From NCBI GenBank assembly GCA_026075535.2, contig AP026539.1:10230001-10294000 (forward strand): 64,000 nt of DNA. The letters run 5' to 3'. The first letter of the stretch is position 1, and every line of letters begins with the position of its first letter. Positions 23,103 through 33,691 of the stretch are shown here, piece after piece. The notes below the pieces were generated by a model that did no database searches, was not told the origin of the DNA, and saw only the letters and a program-made list of their open reading frames with translations. This DNA comes from Tricholoma matsutake. Lineage: Eukaryota; Basidiomycota; Agaricomycetes; Agaricales; Tricholomataceae. The translations under genes were made by a program, and so were the position numbers.

Positions 23103-23529
23103 GTACTAGTATATAAACACTGCTGGCAACATCAATAAATTTCTGGGTGGTGCCCCAGTTATTGTTATTTACAATTACATACAAGTACTCGAGATAAACA
23201 AAGCATTAGATTTCAGTTTCCTAGGTTTCCATAAAATGTGCTCCCAGGCAGTTTCTGGGAAACAGGACATGGGTTTCCCAGTGGCCCAGTTTCCCGGTTT
23301 TCTCTCATTTTTTTGGTTTCCTGAGGTGAGAAACTGATGGAAACTAAAATCCTTGTTTACTGATGCTCTTAGTCACCACCTACTTTGTGCAAACAAAAAT
23401 CATGCCAAAAGAAAGCCAATTTACTATTCCTCTGGTAACAATGCTCCCTTTAATCAGATGGATCTTTTGGCTAGAGGTAATTTCAACCAACTCAAAACTG
23501 AGAGAGATATTTTTTCAGCTTACTGATCA
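23103..23529. other. Gap between element B and the Ngaro element
   Basis: No gene is supported. The left part continues the pre-insertion flank of element B. A T/C-rich stretch with repeated GTTTCC words lies at 23210-23340. Confidence 0.4.
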
Positions 23530-23658
23530 ACCAATGACGAGGGTGTGATTGTTGTTTTCTCATGCAGATGTGTGAATAGCACAAATGGTACCTCCAACAA
23601 CCCAAAGGGTTAGACAGAGGAGCCCAATGAAATTCATAATTCTCGAGGTACACCTAAA
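23530..23658 (-). repeat. Split direct repeat B2
   Basis: Near-identical to 24040-24169. Both run from CCAATGAC to CACCTAAA. Confidence 0.85.
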
Positions 23659-23686
23659 CTAATGAATCTAGTGGTGGGACAGGTGG

Positions 23687-24042
23687 GAGTTCAAAAATTA
23701 CAAGCAAGTGATATAATATGGCGACGCTGAGAGAGAGTGAGAACCCAAGAAACTAGAACTGAAAGTAGCCCTTACCTAGGAGAGAGTGAGAAGCAGAGAG
23801 ATCCTGAAACAGGAATGTCTCTGTGGCTCACACTTCTCACTAGGAATAGGGGGCAGATGTATATGATGCATTCCAAGTGATGGAAGCAGATTCAGCATGA
23901 ACCTGCAAAGCATGCAGCACTGGAAGAGGTTCAGCATGAACCTTGGTGGCATGCAGTGCAGAGCTGTGAGCACACAGTGCCAAGACTGGGTGCAAGTACA
24001 CCACTTGCCATTGGACTTGCGTAAACAGGCTTTAAACTCAAC
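23687..24042 (-). repeat. Split direct repeat A2
   Basis: About 355 bp matching 28367-28732 with few differences. The right copy has ~10 extra bases (CATTGCCACA region, 28677-28686). It abuts B1 directly. Confidence 0.85.
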
Positions 24043-24169
24043 CAATGACAAGGGTGTGATTGTTGTTTTCTCATGCAGATGTGTGAATAGCACAAACGGC
24101 GCCTCCAACAACCCAAAGGGTTAGACAGAGGAGCCCAATGAAATTCATAATTCTCGAGGTACACCTAAA
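24040..24169 (-). repeat. Split direct repeat B1
   Basis: Second copy of the 130-bp B repeat. The B1/A2 junction is the inferred recombination point of the circular intermediate. Confidence 0.8.
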
Positions 24170-24439
24170 GGCTATAGATTGGAAGTGGTGAAGGGGAGTG
24201 GTACAAGAGGTGGCTGACTGTCCAGGCAGTATGGAAGATGAAGTGAAACAATGTGAGGAGCATGGATACAAATAGGTAGAGTACGTAGTCTCGTGTAAGT
24301 CCAGGTAGCAGAAAACATCAATCAAATGGAATAAAGTCTGTCAGAAAGTGCAGCTCCAGTGGGAGCTGACTGTCTCAAGCATGAAGCATTGCCTGTAGGA
24401 GTACTGGGTGCTTATGAATATAAATCTGCCAAGTGGGCA

Positions 24440-25260
24440 ATGCCTAACAATCAATCCCTTGGATGATGTGCAGCGCCACACCATTCTCTGCAAGCGATGT
24501 TGCCCTTCCTGCCCTCATCAACTGCCCCCCAACATCCTTCTCGAAGAAGAGGTGCAAGCGGTGCATGAAGACCTGGTAGGCACTGCACCATTAGACTTCA
24601 GCCACATTGGGGATGAGAGAGGGAAGAGTCAGCCATGAGACTCAAGGTAGGTGCAGAACAGGGTCATTGGGTCACAGGGGAAGGGGTTTGGGCATAGGAT
24701 GATAGTGTTTCCTTCAAAGAACTTGTCGGCCTTGTGGCCAGGCAAGAAAAATTGAAAAGAACCTTTGTTGATGACGACTGAGTTTTATTTCATGAGTTTC
24801 CAGGGATTCCTGAGGTCCTTGTCTTCAGGCCATGTAAGTTCACCCAGTTGCATCAATGCGAAGAATTCCACACAGAGCTGTGTACAGAACAGGAGGTTGT
24901 CATGTGTTGGGTTATGGGGGTAGTCAATACACATGCCGTTGAGATTGCCAATTGTGAGGGCTCACTTCTGAATCATTGGCATCCCTTTCAGCCATCCCTT
25001 GGAGAGTGCGGTGTACAAGTCATGACTTTCTGATCTCGTGGACGTGTGGGAAGTAGGGCTCTCAAGTTGGTGGCAAATTCCAGAGAGGTATGTGTCCACT
25101 GAATCTGGTTTGATGTGGTGACACATATATACTGTGAAGAGGCTGAGGGTGTCAGGAGTAGGTTTAACTGGCATGTTGTGCATGCAAACGAAGCAGAGGT
25201 AAGAGTTCAAAGTGGATCCATAATTTTTCCAGGTACTGACATCGATCACCTGCCCTAGAG
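24440..25260 (-). pseudogene. Tyrosine recombinase of the Ngaro element
   Basis: The N-terminal SAM-like core-binding part reads STWKNYGSTLNSYLCFV and then VDTYLSGICHQLES (25249-24962). The catalytic part follows with LGELTWPED, GNTIILCPNPFPCDPM and, near 24560-24430, ATSLAENG, LHIIQGI and WQIYIHKHPVLLQAML. The last carries the active Tyr and its surrounding motif. Stops break it. At about 24490 the residues expected as G-R-W appear as D-C-stop, three changes that are all C-to-T type. The product would cut and join DNA circles through a 3' phosphotyrosine. Confidence 0.75.
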
Positions 25261-25429
25261 CAATTGCTCGCTCTCAGACTAGGTGTTCTCATGTCCACAG
25301 CTCCTGTACAGGTTGCCAGGCACAAACATGTGATACAATCATTTTTTGACTGCCCCCAGTGTGGCGCAGTGTGGGGGTTGAAAGTTTGAGATCTGTAGGT
25401 CAGGCACTAATCTCACTGCCCACTCAAAC

Positions 25430-26700
25430 TTGTGTCAAGAAATTGTGTCTGCTACCTCGTTCTTCACTCCTGGGATGTGAAGTACCTGCAAGTCCAATCT
25501 GTTGGTGGTGCAGGTGTCCACACAGAAACACAGCAGCAGGTTGTACATGGGTAGGCAGCGAAGAGAACTGAAAATATTGACAGTGTTCATGCTATCTGTG
25601 AATACCACGATCTTCAAGTGATGAGTATTCCTCTGTTGTAGGTTATTGATGGCACTAGTCGCCACTAACGCTTCGTAGAAGAAAATGATCCTGTCTGATA
25701 ACTGAGTGGGTACAGGTGAGTAATATCCTTGTCAGCAATTAGGGTACCAGAAAGTGAGGCCCTGCATACATGCATCACAAAAAATCATTTCGTCTGCCTC
25801 ATCAATGCTCCCAGTCATGGTTGACAGTAGTTTGACCCCAAGGGAGCCCCATAGGTGTCTCATGGCCCACTCAAGATCGGATCGAACCTCGTTGTTCAAC
25901 CAGATTTTCATCATCGATTGGTCTTTCCCAGCGATTTTCGGGTACAAGTTGTTGAGAGCTGGGCAAACATAGGGAAGACATTGAAGCTCCAGTTCTCCAC
26001 CCTGTGAGTCTTTGCCACTGCCTCAGCATCCATGATGCTCCCTTCTTCTTCACCAGTCATGCCACGAATTCATGGAGCTCACCTATGAGGTCATCCAACC
26101 CTTGCTTTGGGAGCGTGAATGTAAGGCTGTTGGCATTCACTTCAATGCTGATGATTGTCATTTTCTTGCCAAAAAGTTGTTTGTGTGGTTCATGCCAGCA
26201 ATCCTTCGCCTAGGTGCCTCATGTTGTCCAGTGGGAATCCCTTTACGTCTTCTCGCCTGATCATTGAATTTGGAGCATATTTTCCGGTGCTTTGGTTGAT
26301 TACCATCTGCAACATTTCTGAGTGAGGTTTTGGAACTGCATGGATAGGTGAAGCATGCATGCCTGGGAGGAGGTCTTGACCAAAAGATCCAGAGAACCTT
26401 CCTTTCAAGTGCTCATGGTCTCATTGCTTTTGTAAGAACTCAATTTCTTCCTTCTTCTGCAGCATGCCTAAAGATTCGTTGACTATGCTGGGGTAAGTGT
26501 TATATTGTGTGTCCATTCATGGCCAGAAACCTTCCCTCAGGCCCCTGCAGACCGACTCAACAAATGGACGATTGGGATGCAACTTGAGCAAGTCTTCAAA
26601 ATGGTCCACATTGATGGGAGTGACAATCTTGAAGAGGTCGGGGTTTTCTCTGATAGTTTTCATCACTTCTACATTGGCAAGTTCCTTCTCCGGTACTGTG
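25430..26700 (-). pseudogene. RT/RNase H of the Ngaro element, RT core deleted
   Basis: The N-terminal RT part is present (CRGLREGFWPW, SFGQDLLPGMHASPIHAVPK and VINQSTGKYAPNSMI; 26600-26190). The text then jumps straight to FGKKMTIISIEV (about 26170), which in relatives lies well downstream of the catalytic (Y/F)xDD. About 150 residues including the active site are therefore missing. RNase H-like motifs follow: EMIFCDACMQGLTFWYP (25810-25745) and IVVFTDSMNTVNIFSSL (25610-25560), ending LHIPGVKNEVAD. Confidence 0.7.
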
Positions 26701-26829
26701 GGTAGTGGCTCTGCATGTTTGGTCCAATCAGCGAGACACGGTGGTGGAGATGAGTTTCCAAAGTTAGCACCCTCCTCACTGCTCCACAAATTGTACTGGA
26801 GATACTTAGGACACATGCCATAAGCCATG

Positions 26830-27282
26830 TCAACTCTGCTGAGGGCAGCTATCTTGACCGTGTCCTGACTGTTTGCATTTGAGGCAGGTGTGCTTGTATT
26901 TGCAGGAGCTGGCAGTACCACAACAGCCTCCAGAGCTATTGAAGTGCCTGCATGCCTTGGAGGAGTGATCTCTGGGCCGTTCACTAGTACCGACTGTGTT
27001 TTGCGTGCCTGATCCTCCCTGGATACCATCTGGGAGAAGGTAAGCAGAGTAGAGATAAGCAAACCGATCTCGGTCAGTGAGTAGGATTGCCTGTCCTCCG
27101 CTGACCATAGCCCTGACTGCCTTGTCAAAAGTGATGAGCTTGTGGTGGGCACTGAGTTGCTTGGCTGAGAATTCTGATGCCATGTAGTCCCCCCATTGCT
27201 GCAGCTCATCACTCCAATGCAGGAAGGCAAACATGACTGCTTTGGTAGCTGTGTGCGAAGCAACATTCCAGTCACTGCTCAT
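26830..27282 (-). pseudogene. Zinc-motif segment before RT, Ngaro element
   Basis: A 150-residue open stretch has FDKAVRAMVSGGQAILLTD and then a Cys/His cluster ACRHFNSSGGCCG...CKYKHTCLKCKQSGHGQDSC. Such a cluster is usual between the gag-like and RT parts of fungal Ngaro-type elements and is presumed to bind nucleic acid. It ends at a stop just before the RT region. Confidence 0.65.
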
Positions 27283-28343
27283 CTAGACTTTTCTAGCAGG
27301 ATCTGTCTTTCCAAGAGATATTTCTGTTCCACCGACACATCCCACATTCTCTTTAGGAGGGGCAATGTGGTGGAGATTACTGAAGATGGTATTGAGACTG
27401 AGTGCTTCCCCCTTGAAAATCCTCTTCCACTCTGATTCTGGGAACCCTTGTGGTGCAGATGCTGCTCAATGAATCTCTCATTTGGCAAAGTTGAGGTCCT
27501 TCTGGAATATGGCAAGGGTCTCTCTCATCTTCTTGTGGGTCTTGCCAACCTCTCTAGATTCTGCTGCGAGTTCTGTAGTGTACCAGGGTAGCTGCAATTG
27601 GTAGACACATTTCTTTTTGTTTGACTCTCCCTCTCCTCTTCCCGACAAAGAGTTGTTGTCTGAACTTGATGACCCGGAAGGACTCCGTCACCTCTTGTGA
27701 TGTAGTTCCTTGCGAAGTTGTCGCAAGAACCATTTGGCTTTCTCCCCTTGTGGCCCTTCTTCATGTACTCTGTCTCTGAGTTCACCTTGACTAGTGCTTT
27801 TGCCTCCTTGTTCATGATGGTCTTGTTCAACTCCTGTTCCCACTCCTCACCGCTCTGCTCCTTTCTGTTGGGTGGTGATAAGTTGATGTAGAGTGTATAT
27901 TCTTCAAGAGTGGCTCATCTGACTGGTTTCTCAATGTTTGCTCTCTGTAAGACACACAAGATCTGGTATAAGGTTTCCATTCTCGATGTCTTCTCCTCTC
28001 TGAAATCCTGGATGAGGCTTTCCATCTTTGAGATGAGATTGGCTTGGAACAAGTCTCCTCCATGCTCAGAGCTTCGATCATGTACAGGAGGTCTTGGCAT
28101 GTGTTCCCCCTGAACTCCAGTAGTTGGGGATCCACTGTGTCCCCTAGATGCTCCATCAGAGACAATTTGTGATGTGGGATCATTGTCGCTGTCCCCCCTA
28201 TTCTCATTTCCAGAGGCAACCTCAGTTGAGATGGTTTGCGTGGACTGATTGGTGGGGACACCCTCTCTAGTTGCATTTTCAATGGTACTTTGAATCTCTG
28301 CTGGAGCAATGTATTGTCCAAAATAGAAGGCATCACTTGACAT
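27279..28343 (-). pseudogene. Gag-like ORF1 of the Ngaro element
   Basis: It begins MSSDAFYFGQYIAPAE at 28343 and runs as a hydrophilic, Ser/Thr/Glu-rich protein. A coiled-coil-like patch (LISKMESLIQDFREEKTSRM) lies near residue 105. Stops near 27915 and 27525 and frame changes break it. Position and composition match ORF1 of DIRS-order elements. Role inferred as particle protein. Confidence 0.55.
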
Positions 28344-28366
28344 GTGAGGAACAATGTATAGAATTT

Positions 28367-28732
28367 AAGTTCAAGAATTACAAGCGAGTGATATGGTATG
28401 GCGACACTGAGAGAGAGTGAGAACCCAAAAAACTAGAACTGAAAGTAGCCCTTACCTAGGAGAGAGTGAGAAGCAGAGAGATCCTGAAACAGGAATGTCT
28501 CTGCAGCTCACACTTCTTGCTAGGAATAGGGGGCAGATGTATATGATGCATTCCAAGCAATGGAAGCAGATTCAGCATGAACCTGCGAAGCACACGGTGC
28601 TGGAAGAGGTTCAGCATGAACCTTGGTGGCATGCAGTGCAGAGCTGTGAGCATGCGGTGCCAAGACTGGGTGCAAGCATTGCCACAGTACACCACTTGCC
28701 ATTGGACTTGCGTAAATGGGCTTTAAACTCAA
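28367..28732 (-). repeat. Split direct repeat A1
   Basis: The 5' end of the Ngaro element on the minus strand. It matches 23687-24042. Confidence 0.85.
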
Positions 28733-29260
28733 TTAATTACCAATCACTCTGCTGGGTCGTTATTACTATTAGCCATGGCAATTGTTGGGTATATGATAAC
28801 TTTCATCTCCCTTAGATGTAGCTCTGTCTGTATTGCTTCATTGTGTTGCATGTGAGTAGTACAGTAGTAACATGATCTCTGTGTCTTTTCAAACAAGCAT
28901 TTTGGCTGCTGTGAGCTGAGAAAACTGAGGTAATGTTATTGGGCAGCAGTAGCACTGCCACAAGTTATCTGCCAGTTATTAGCCATTCACTAATGTTATT
29001 GCTCCACACCCTGGATTCACAATTGTATCCTTCAAAAAATACTATAATTCATTTTCAATGTCTTTATTTCAATATCCCCTGTTGAACCCTTGTTGTAATC
29101 CAAAGATGACATCAAACTGTGCTCAAAGACATTTCTTGTTCTGGTACCCCTCAATGATTTGCACACACTTACTTTTTACAATAACAAGTGCTGGAAAGGG
29201 GGCCACAGCTACCAGGAAGGTCCCAAGCAACTGGTGGTATGTTAGGAATGCAGAAAAGAT
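28733..29260. other. Gap, nothing assigned
   Basis: A/T-rich sequence without a supported gene. TGTTGAACCCT at 29080-29090 recurs inverted at 29338-29348, bracketing the tRNA-like sequence, but no target duplication flanks it. Confidence 0.35.
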
Positions 29261-29333
29261 GACCAGACTGGGAATTGAACCCAGGCCCTCCTGGACATAT
29301 ACCAGATGCTCTGACCAACTGAGCTATCAGGTC
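29261..29333 (-). ncRNA. tRNA-like sequence, probably a SINE head or tRNA pseudogene
   Basis: 73 nt on the minus strand fold as a cloverleaf. The acceptor stem GACCTGA pairs with TCTGGTC with one mismatch. The D arm is GCTCAGTTGGTCAGAGC. The T arm CTGGGTTCAATTCCCAG is perfect. The body resembles a fungal tRNA-Lys. The anticodon loop (TATATGT) has a purine at position 33 where T is invariant, so it is unlikely to work in translation. A and B boxes are intact and could drive RNA polymerase III. Confidence 0.55.
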
Positions 29334-29660
29334 TTATAGGGTTCAACAGAACAAGGATACCATATAACCAGACACAGATTGCTACAACTATCACATCACT
29401 TGTGTGTGTGTGCAAACTATGGTCTGTTAAGCACTGATTAAGCAGTGACAGATTATATAATCCAACATGGTATAGTATACCCACTGCTAGGTGCATAGTA
29501 ATTGAATGTAACTACTTATTCTAGGCAATTTCTAGCTTCTCCATGCATAAACTCCAACCATAGCCTGAATATTTCTGAGAAGACTAGGCTAAGACTTTGC
29601 CTGTACCATACATTGCACATTGATATGCATATATTTCTGAGAGGAATTGATCCTGTTGAG
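29334..29660. other. Gap, nothing assigned
   Basis: No gene is supported. A short TG repeat lies at 29401-29412. The right edge is the target site of the hAT-like element. Confidence 0.35.
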
Positions 29661-29908
29661 TAGGGAATGTCATGGGTTTGTAAACCCATGCAGGTAGACA
29701 CCATGGGTGCATATGGGTTGGGGTTTAGTAACTCTCTCACCCAACCCGCACCCATGATGCAGGCATGGTGGGTTTTTTGTCCTCTTGTTGTCATCATTGT
29801 TGTCCCCTTGTCATCATTATTGTCCACTTGTTGTTGTCATTGTTGTCCTCTCATTGTTGTCATTGTCATCCCCTCTCCACATTGTTGTTGTTGTCGAGTA
29901 CCTGCAAT

Positions 29909-30310
29909 TAAGGCATGACAGGGGTATGAAAAATGCATGGCAGGGGTATGGCCATAACTTCAAATATTATTACTAACTGCCTATCAAAAGTTTTATCCCA
30001 GCTGGGCATTATATAAGGCTTTGAGAAACCTCAAGTTTTTAAGCCATAAAGTGCAATTTGCATTTAGCAGAAAGGTAAGGGTATGGAAAAACCCATGAAA
30101 ATCTGACCTTTTGATTTTTTCATGGGTTTTTCCATACCCTTACCTTTCTGCTGAATGCAAATTTTACTTTATGGCTTAAAAACTTGAGGTTTCTCAAAGC
30201 CTTATATATTTCCCAGTTGGGATAAAACTTTTGATAGGCAGTTAGTAATAATATTTGAAGTTATGGCCATTACCCCTGCCATGCATTTTTCATACCCCTA
30301 TCATGCCTTA
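29909..30310. mobile_element. Palindromic hAT-type MITE
   Basis: 402 bp flanked by the duplication CCTGCAAT (29901-29908, 30311-30318). Ends are TAAGGCATGACAGGGGTATG and a near-perfect complement. The two ~195-bp arms are inverted copies, so a transcript would be one long hairpin. The ends resemble the MITE at 40020-40334. Confidence 0.85.
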
Positions 30311-30318
30311 CCTGCAAT

Positions 30319-30495
30319 CCACCCCACAAGCAGGGGCTTGCAGCAGTGTGGGGTGAGTGCTATCATCTTGTCATTGTCAGTGTGGTCAGCAGTTCTAATT
30401 AGTAGTTAAAAAAGTTTGTTAGTAACAAAAAATGAAATAGAAGGAAAAAAACTTACCAATGGCCCAAGAGACATTGTTTGACATTTCTTGGGCCT
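30319..30495 (-). other. Hairpin-intron-hairpin module 1
   Basis: On the minus strand a hairpin (GGCCCAAGAGACATTG...TTTCTTGGGCC, 30461-30495) is followed by a GTAAGT...TTAG intron at 30456-30395 with TACTAAC as branch point. A second palindrome, CCCCACAAGCAGGGGCTTGC, lies at ~30322-30341. Confidence 0.5.
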
Positions 30496-30662
30496 TTTTT
30501 GTTTGCTTTTCCTCCTCCTTGTTGTCTCCCCCTCCTCTCCCATTGTTCTGTCCTCGTTCTGTTGTTGTTTGGTTTGGTGGCAGTGTTGCTGTTCTCTTGC
30601 TGTTTTGCAGTTGGACCCATTCCTAGCCCATGAGCAATCGCTCATGGCAGTGGTTGGGGTTG

Positions 30663-30830
30663 CTTTCATAGTCCCACAAGTGGCCGCTGCCATTGTCCTG
30701 ATGTTGTTTCATTGTTATACATCAAAACCTATAAGACACAAAAAATATAAGTTAGTTGAAAAATAAAAAGCAAAGAATATATAAAAAGAAACTTACCAGA
30801 GGCCCAAACAATGATAAGGTTGTTTGGGCC
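30663..30830 (-). other. Hairpin-intron module 2
   Basis: The hairpin GGCCCAAACAATG...TGTTTGGGCC (30801-30830) directly precedes a GTAAGTTTC...TTATAG intron on the minus strand (about 30795-30731). The second hairpin is weak here (CCCACAAGTGGCCGCTG, 30673-30689). Confidence 0.45.
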
Positions 30831-31081
30831 TGTTTCTGTGGTTGGTTCTATGGGTAGGAGGAAGGGAGGAGGTGGCAGCATCATCGAGAGTGGTGGTTGA
30901 TGTGGTGAGCATACAAATATGTGTAAACATATAAATGATCAATGATCAATGATATCAGTCGCTTGTAATGGGAACCAGTGTTTCGATCCCATATGGGTTT
31001 TGATACCCATGGGTTATACCCAACCCATGACCCATACCTATCAGAACCTGTACACAAGGGTAAGGGTATGGGTTTTGATGG

Positions 31082-31260
31082 TGTAGCTGTGCATCCTGCC
31101 ATCACCAGTCAGCAGGTAGATACACGATCACATGACCACATGTTCAAGTTAGGATACATGTAGACACTGTTTGTCATTGCATACCACTGCTATAGAGTGT
31201 CTGCCCATGCTTTTGGGCTTCTCTACTTGTGTTCCCCACCTGTTCCATGAGATGGCAGGT
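31082..31260 (+). repeat. 5' LTR of the small LTR element
   Basis: Matches 33427-33612 except for a short extra CGCAGTCATCGC-type segment in the right copy and point changes. Confidence 0.65.
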
Positions 31261-31443
31261 GACAACAACTCTACATGCACCTCTGCTTCATTTTGGACCA
31301 TTTTCATTTTGCAGCCCCAGCCTTTCATTTCAGTCTTCTGTCTTCTGTTAACTGTCAATGGCCATCTTTTCTCTTAACTGCCACTGTCTATTACTGCCAG
31401 CTACTGTCTTCAGCCACTGGTCTTTTACAGTACTACATATTCA

Positions 31444-33033
31444 ATGAGCAAGAGAAAATCTACTGTGAAATCTGCAACCCACGCCCTTACACTCTCACTC
31501 TCAGATCATGTAAACTACCTACAGAGAACTCACCCAGATGTCTATGAGGAGATCCAAACATGGTGCAGTGAGGAACATGGTGAGAAGGAACAGTTAGAAA
31601 GGGCAAGAAACCCCAGGGAAGGGATGTTGGAGGTGAAAAACACATACATGACAGGACTCAGAGTGGGCAAAAAATGGGGGAGAACAACTGAACACAAGTC
31701 CTGGACAGTGGAACACGGCCATGGGAAATGCGCACCATTAGGGACGACAACCACTCAAACAACAACCACCACTGCCGATGCTGATACACAAACAGTGGCA
31801 CCCAACACATCAGTCAATGCAACTACCCAAACCACCTCCTCCACTTCTGCCAATGCCATTACCCAAACAGCACCCTGTGACAAGCCACCGCATCCACTGA
31901 GAGATGCGGGGACGTCTACAGATACCATTCCCCAGCCTTCCACCACTGACATCGATGCTAGCACCCAGACCACATCCACCTGCACTGCCGATGCCATTAC
32001 ACAAACAACAACCCTTGACAAGCCCACCAGCCCATCGACACCACCGCTATCCGCCATGTCACCATTGACAACCCCTGCACAGCCACCATCAGTGCTGTCA
32101 ACATCATTGACAGTGACCACAACCACTCTACCCCCAGCTTCAAAACAGCCACCAGCACATCAGAAACAATGGCACTCACTCCCAAACCAACCTATAGCAC
32201 CACAGCTGACTCTACAGCCCCCCATCTCGTGTCCAGACCTGCCTACTGCCACTGCCATGTCACTGTCAACAATGGTGGCCCCTCCTGCTACAACAACCTC
32301 TGAAGCAACCACTAGAGTCGCATCTAGCACCCAGATGGCTGCTACCACCCTCAGGATCCATTACCAGGCCGTAAACGACACACAGAGACTGTCCACAGCC
32401 CAACAAACGGCCCTACACAAGGTTGTGCGGATGCATTCATCTGAACATGTTGTACACTTGGAACTGCTCCACCAGCCCCAATGGAGCTCTAGGAGCTCTC
32501 GGACACCCCCCTGCCCACCCCAAACCGTTCCCCAGACCCCCATTCACCCTGAAACGCCCAGCTTAACTGCCACATCATCGTCGACGTGTTTGCCAATGAC
32601 AACCAAATCCCCCACTCTGCCCCACTCTAGACCATGGACCACAACTCCAGAGCAACAAAACACACAGCTAGACCCAGCAGAACACCCCCAGAATGCATTA
32701 CAGCCACCCAGCTTGCCCCAGGCACCCTGCAAACAAGCTGTTTTGCCGCTGCTCGCATGGTACGCCCCACCAGCATCACCAACAATGCTGTCTTCACCTG
32801 CAACTACTCCCTGTTTACCCCCTGTCTGCCCCAGCCCATCCCATCCCAGCTCTAAACAAGCTATTTTCCCACCACCAACGTGTTTTGACTGGGCGGAGGA
32901 TGCTGGGTCCCTCCCCATTCCCCAACCTGCTGCACCTACACCCCCACAAGACATCTCTGGCCTGAGAATGGACTGTGTTCAGCTGTTCAGGACCCTACAA
33001 AGATGGACAAGAAGATGGCGAGCCCCACCTTGA
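31444..33033 (+). CDS. Thr/Pro-rich protein with repeated TQT motifs
   Basis: An uninterrupted 529-codon frame. The N-terminal ~80 residues are charged and probably folded (SKRKSTVKSATHALTL, then YLQRTHPDVYEEIQTWCSEE). The rest is low complexity in Thr, Pro, Ser and Gln. Residues ~100-195 carry seven TQT tripeptides in settings such as NATTQT, NAITQT, DASTQT and DAITQT, spaced irregularly. TQT is the core of the dynein light chain LC8 recognition motif, so multivalent LC8 binding is possible, but this is inference. It is the only long frame between these LTRs, so it may be the element's Gag-like product. It has no Cys/His knuckle. Confidence 0.45.
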   Translation: MSKRKSTVKSATHALTLSLSDHVNYLQRTHPDVYEEIQTWCSEEHGEKEQLERARNPREGMLEVKNTYMTGLRVGKKWGRTTEHKSWTVEHGHGKCAPLGTTTTQTTTTTADADTQTVAPNTSVNATTQTTSSTSANAITQTAPCDKPPHPLRDAGTSTDTIPQPSTTDIDASTQTTSTCTADAITQTTTLDKPTSPSTPPLSAMSPLTTPAQPPSVLSTSLTVTTTTLPPASKQPPAHQKQWHSLPNQPIAPQLTLQPPISCPDLPTATAMSLSTMVAPPATTTSEATTRVASSTQMAATTLRIHYQAVNDTQRLSTAQQTALHKVVRMHSSEHVVHLELLHQPQWSSRSSRTPPCPPQTVPQTPIHPETPSLTATSSSTCLPMTTKSPTLPHSRPWTTTPEQQNTQLDPAEHPQNALQPPSLPQAPCKQAVLPLLAWYAPPASPTMLSSPATTPCLPPVCPSPSHPSSKQAIFPPPTCFDWAEDAGSLPIPQPAAPTPPQDISGLRMDCVQLFRTLQRWTRRWRAPP

Positions 33034-33426
33034 GTCTTCTCACCCTTGCAACAAATTTTTTATGCAGATCCATCATTTTATGTTCACCCATCTCATGCTC
33101 AACCTTTCATTACATGATGTCACCCTTCCGGTATTGGGCCAGGGAAACCCATTGTTGTTACCCCCTTCAGAGCACCTACACCTGCACCTGTACCTCCAGT
33201 TCCAGTACTTGACTGGGACCAAGACCCCCACCTCCTCAGTTCAAGTCAGGCCCTCCATGCCCTGGGATGGACACCACCATGTTGAGCTTTTTTCCTTTCT
33301 TTTTTCTTTTATTACATGCAATACTCTACAATTTTCAGATATCATTTTTTTCAGGTTTCTTTTCTTTTCTTTTCTGTTGATTAGAGTTCAGAGGCAATGA
33401 GGGCATTGCCATTGTGTAGGGGGCAC

Positions 33427-33612
33427 ATGTAGCCATGCATCCTGCCATCACCAGTCCACAGGTAGATACATGATCATGTGACCACATGTTCAAGTTAGGA
33501 TACATGTAGACACTGTTTGTCATCGCAGTCATCGCATACCACTGCTATAGAGCATCTGCCCATGCTTTTGGGCTTCTCTGCTTGTGTTCCCTCCCTGTTC
33601 TGTGAGATGGCA
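33427..33612 (+). repeat. 3' LTR of the small LTR element
   Basis: See 31082-31260. A purine tract lies immediately upstream. Confidence 0.65.
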
Positions 33613-33691
33613 TGTCTCCAATGGGTATGGGCATGGGCATGGGTTGTCCTGAAAAACCCCAGGGTAGCCCATGACATTCCCTACTGTTGAG

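Larger units (their letters stand above)
23530..28732 (-). mobile_element. Ngaro/DIRS-type tyrosine-recombinase retroelement
   Basis: Two repeat types sit in split-direct order. On the minus strand: A1 (28732-28367), coding region, B1 (24169-24040), A2 (24042-23687), B2 (23658-23530). This A1-ORFs-B1A2-B2 plan is diagnostic of Ngaro-like elements, which circularise and insert by a tyrosine recombinase. The coding order matches: gag-like, zinc motif, RT/RNase H, recombinase. There is no target duplication, as expected. Internal stops and a missing RT core make it non-autonomous. Confidence 0.85.
31082..33612 (+). mobile_element. Small non-autonomous LTR element
   Basis: Direct repeats of ~180 bp at 31082-31260 and 33427-33612 start TGTAGC and end ATGGCA. 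The second is preceded by a purine-rich GTAGGGGGCACA (33415-33426). Only one long frame lies between them (31444-33033). No pol is present. A clear 5-bp duplication was not found. Confidence 0.65.
29661..33683. mobile_element. hAT-like element with nested inserts
   Basis: The ends TAGGGAATGTCATGGG and its complement lie at 29661-29676 and 33668-33683. They are flanked by a perfect 8-bp duplication CTGTTGAG (29653-29660, 33684-33691). An 8-bp duplication with TA-starting ends fits hAT. No transposase is present. It holds a palindromic MITE (29909-30310), a small LTR element (31082-33612) and two hairpin-intron modules. Confidence 0.8.

Noticed and set aside
29261..29333. Genuine tRNA-Ile or tRNA-Lys gene
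   Set aside because: A at position 33 and an anticodon stem with weak pairs make translation use unlikely; kept as tRNA-like.
31542..32954. Minus-strand Val/Gly-rich frames opposite the 529-codon frame
   Set aside because: They mirror the ACC/CCA codons of the plus-strand frame; no independent evidence.
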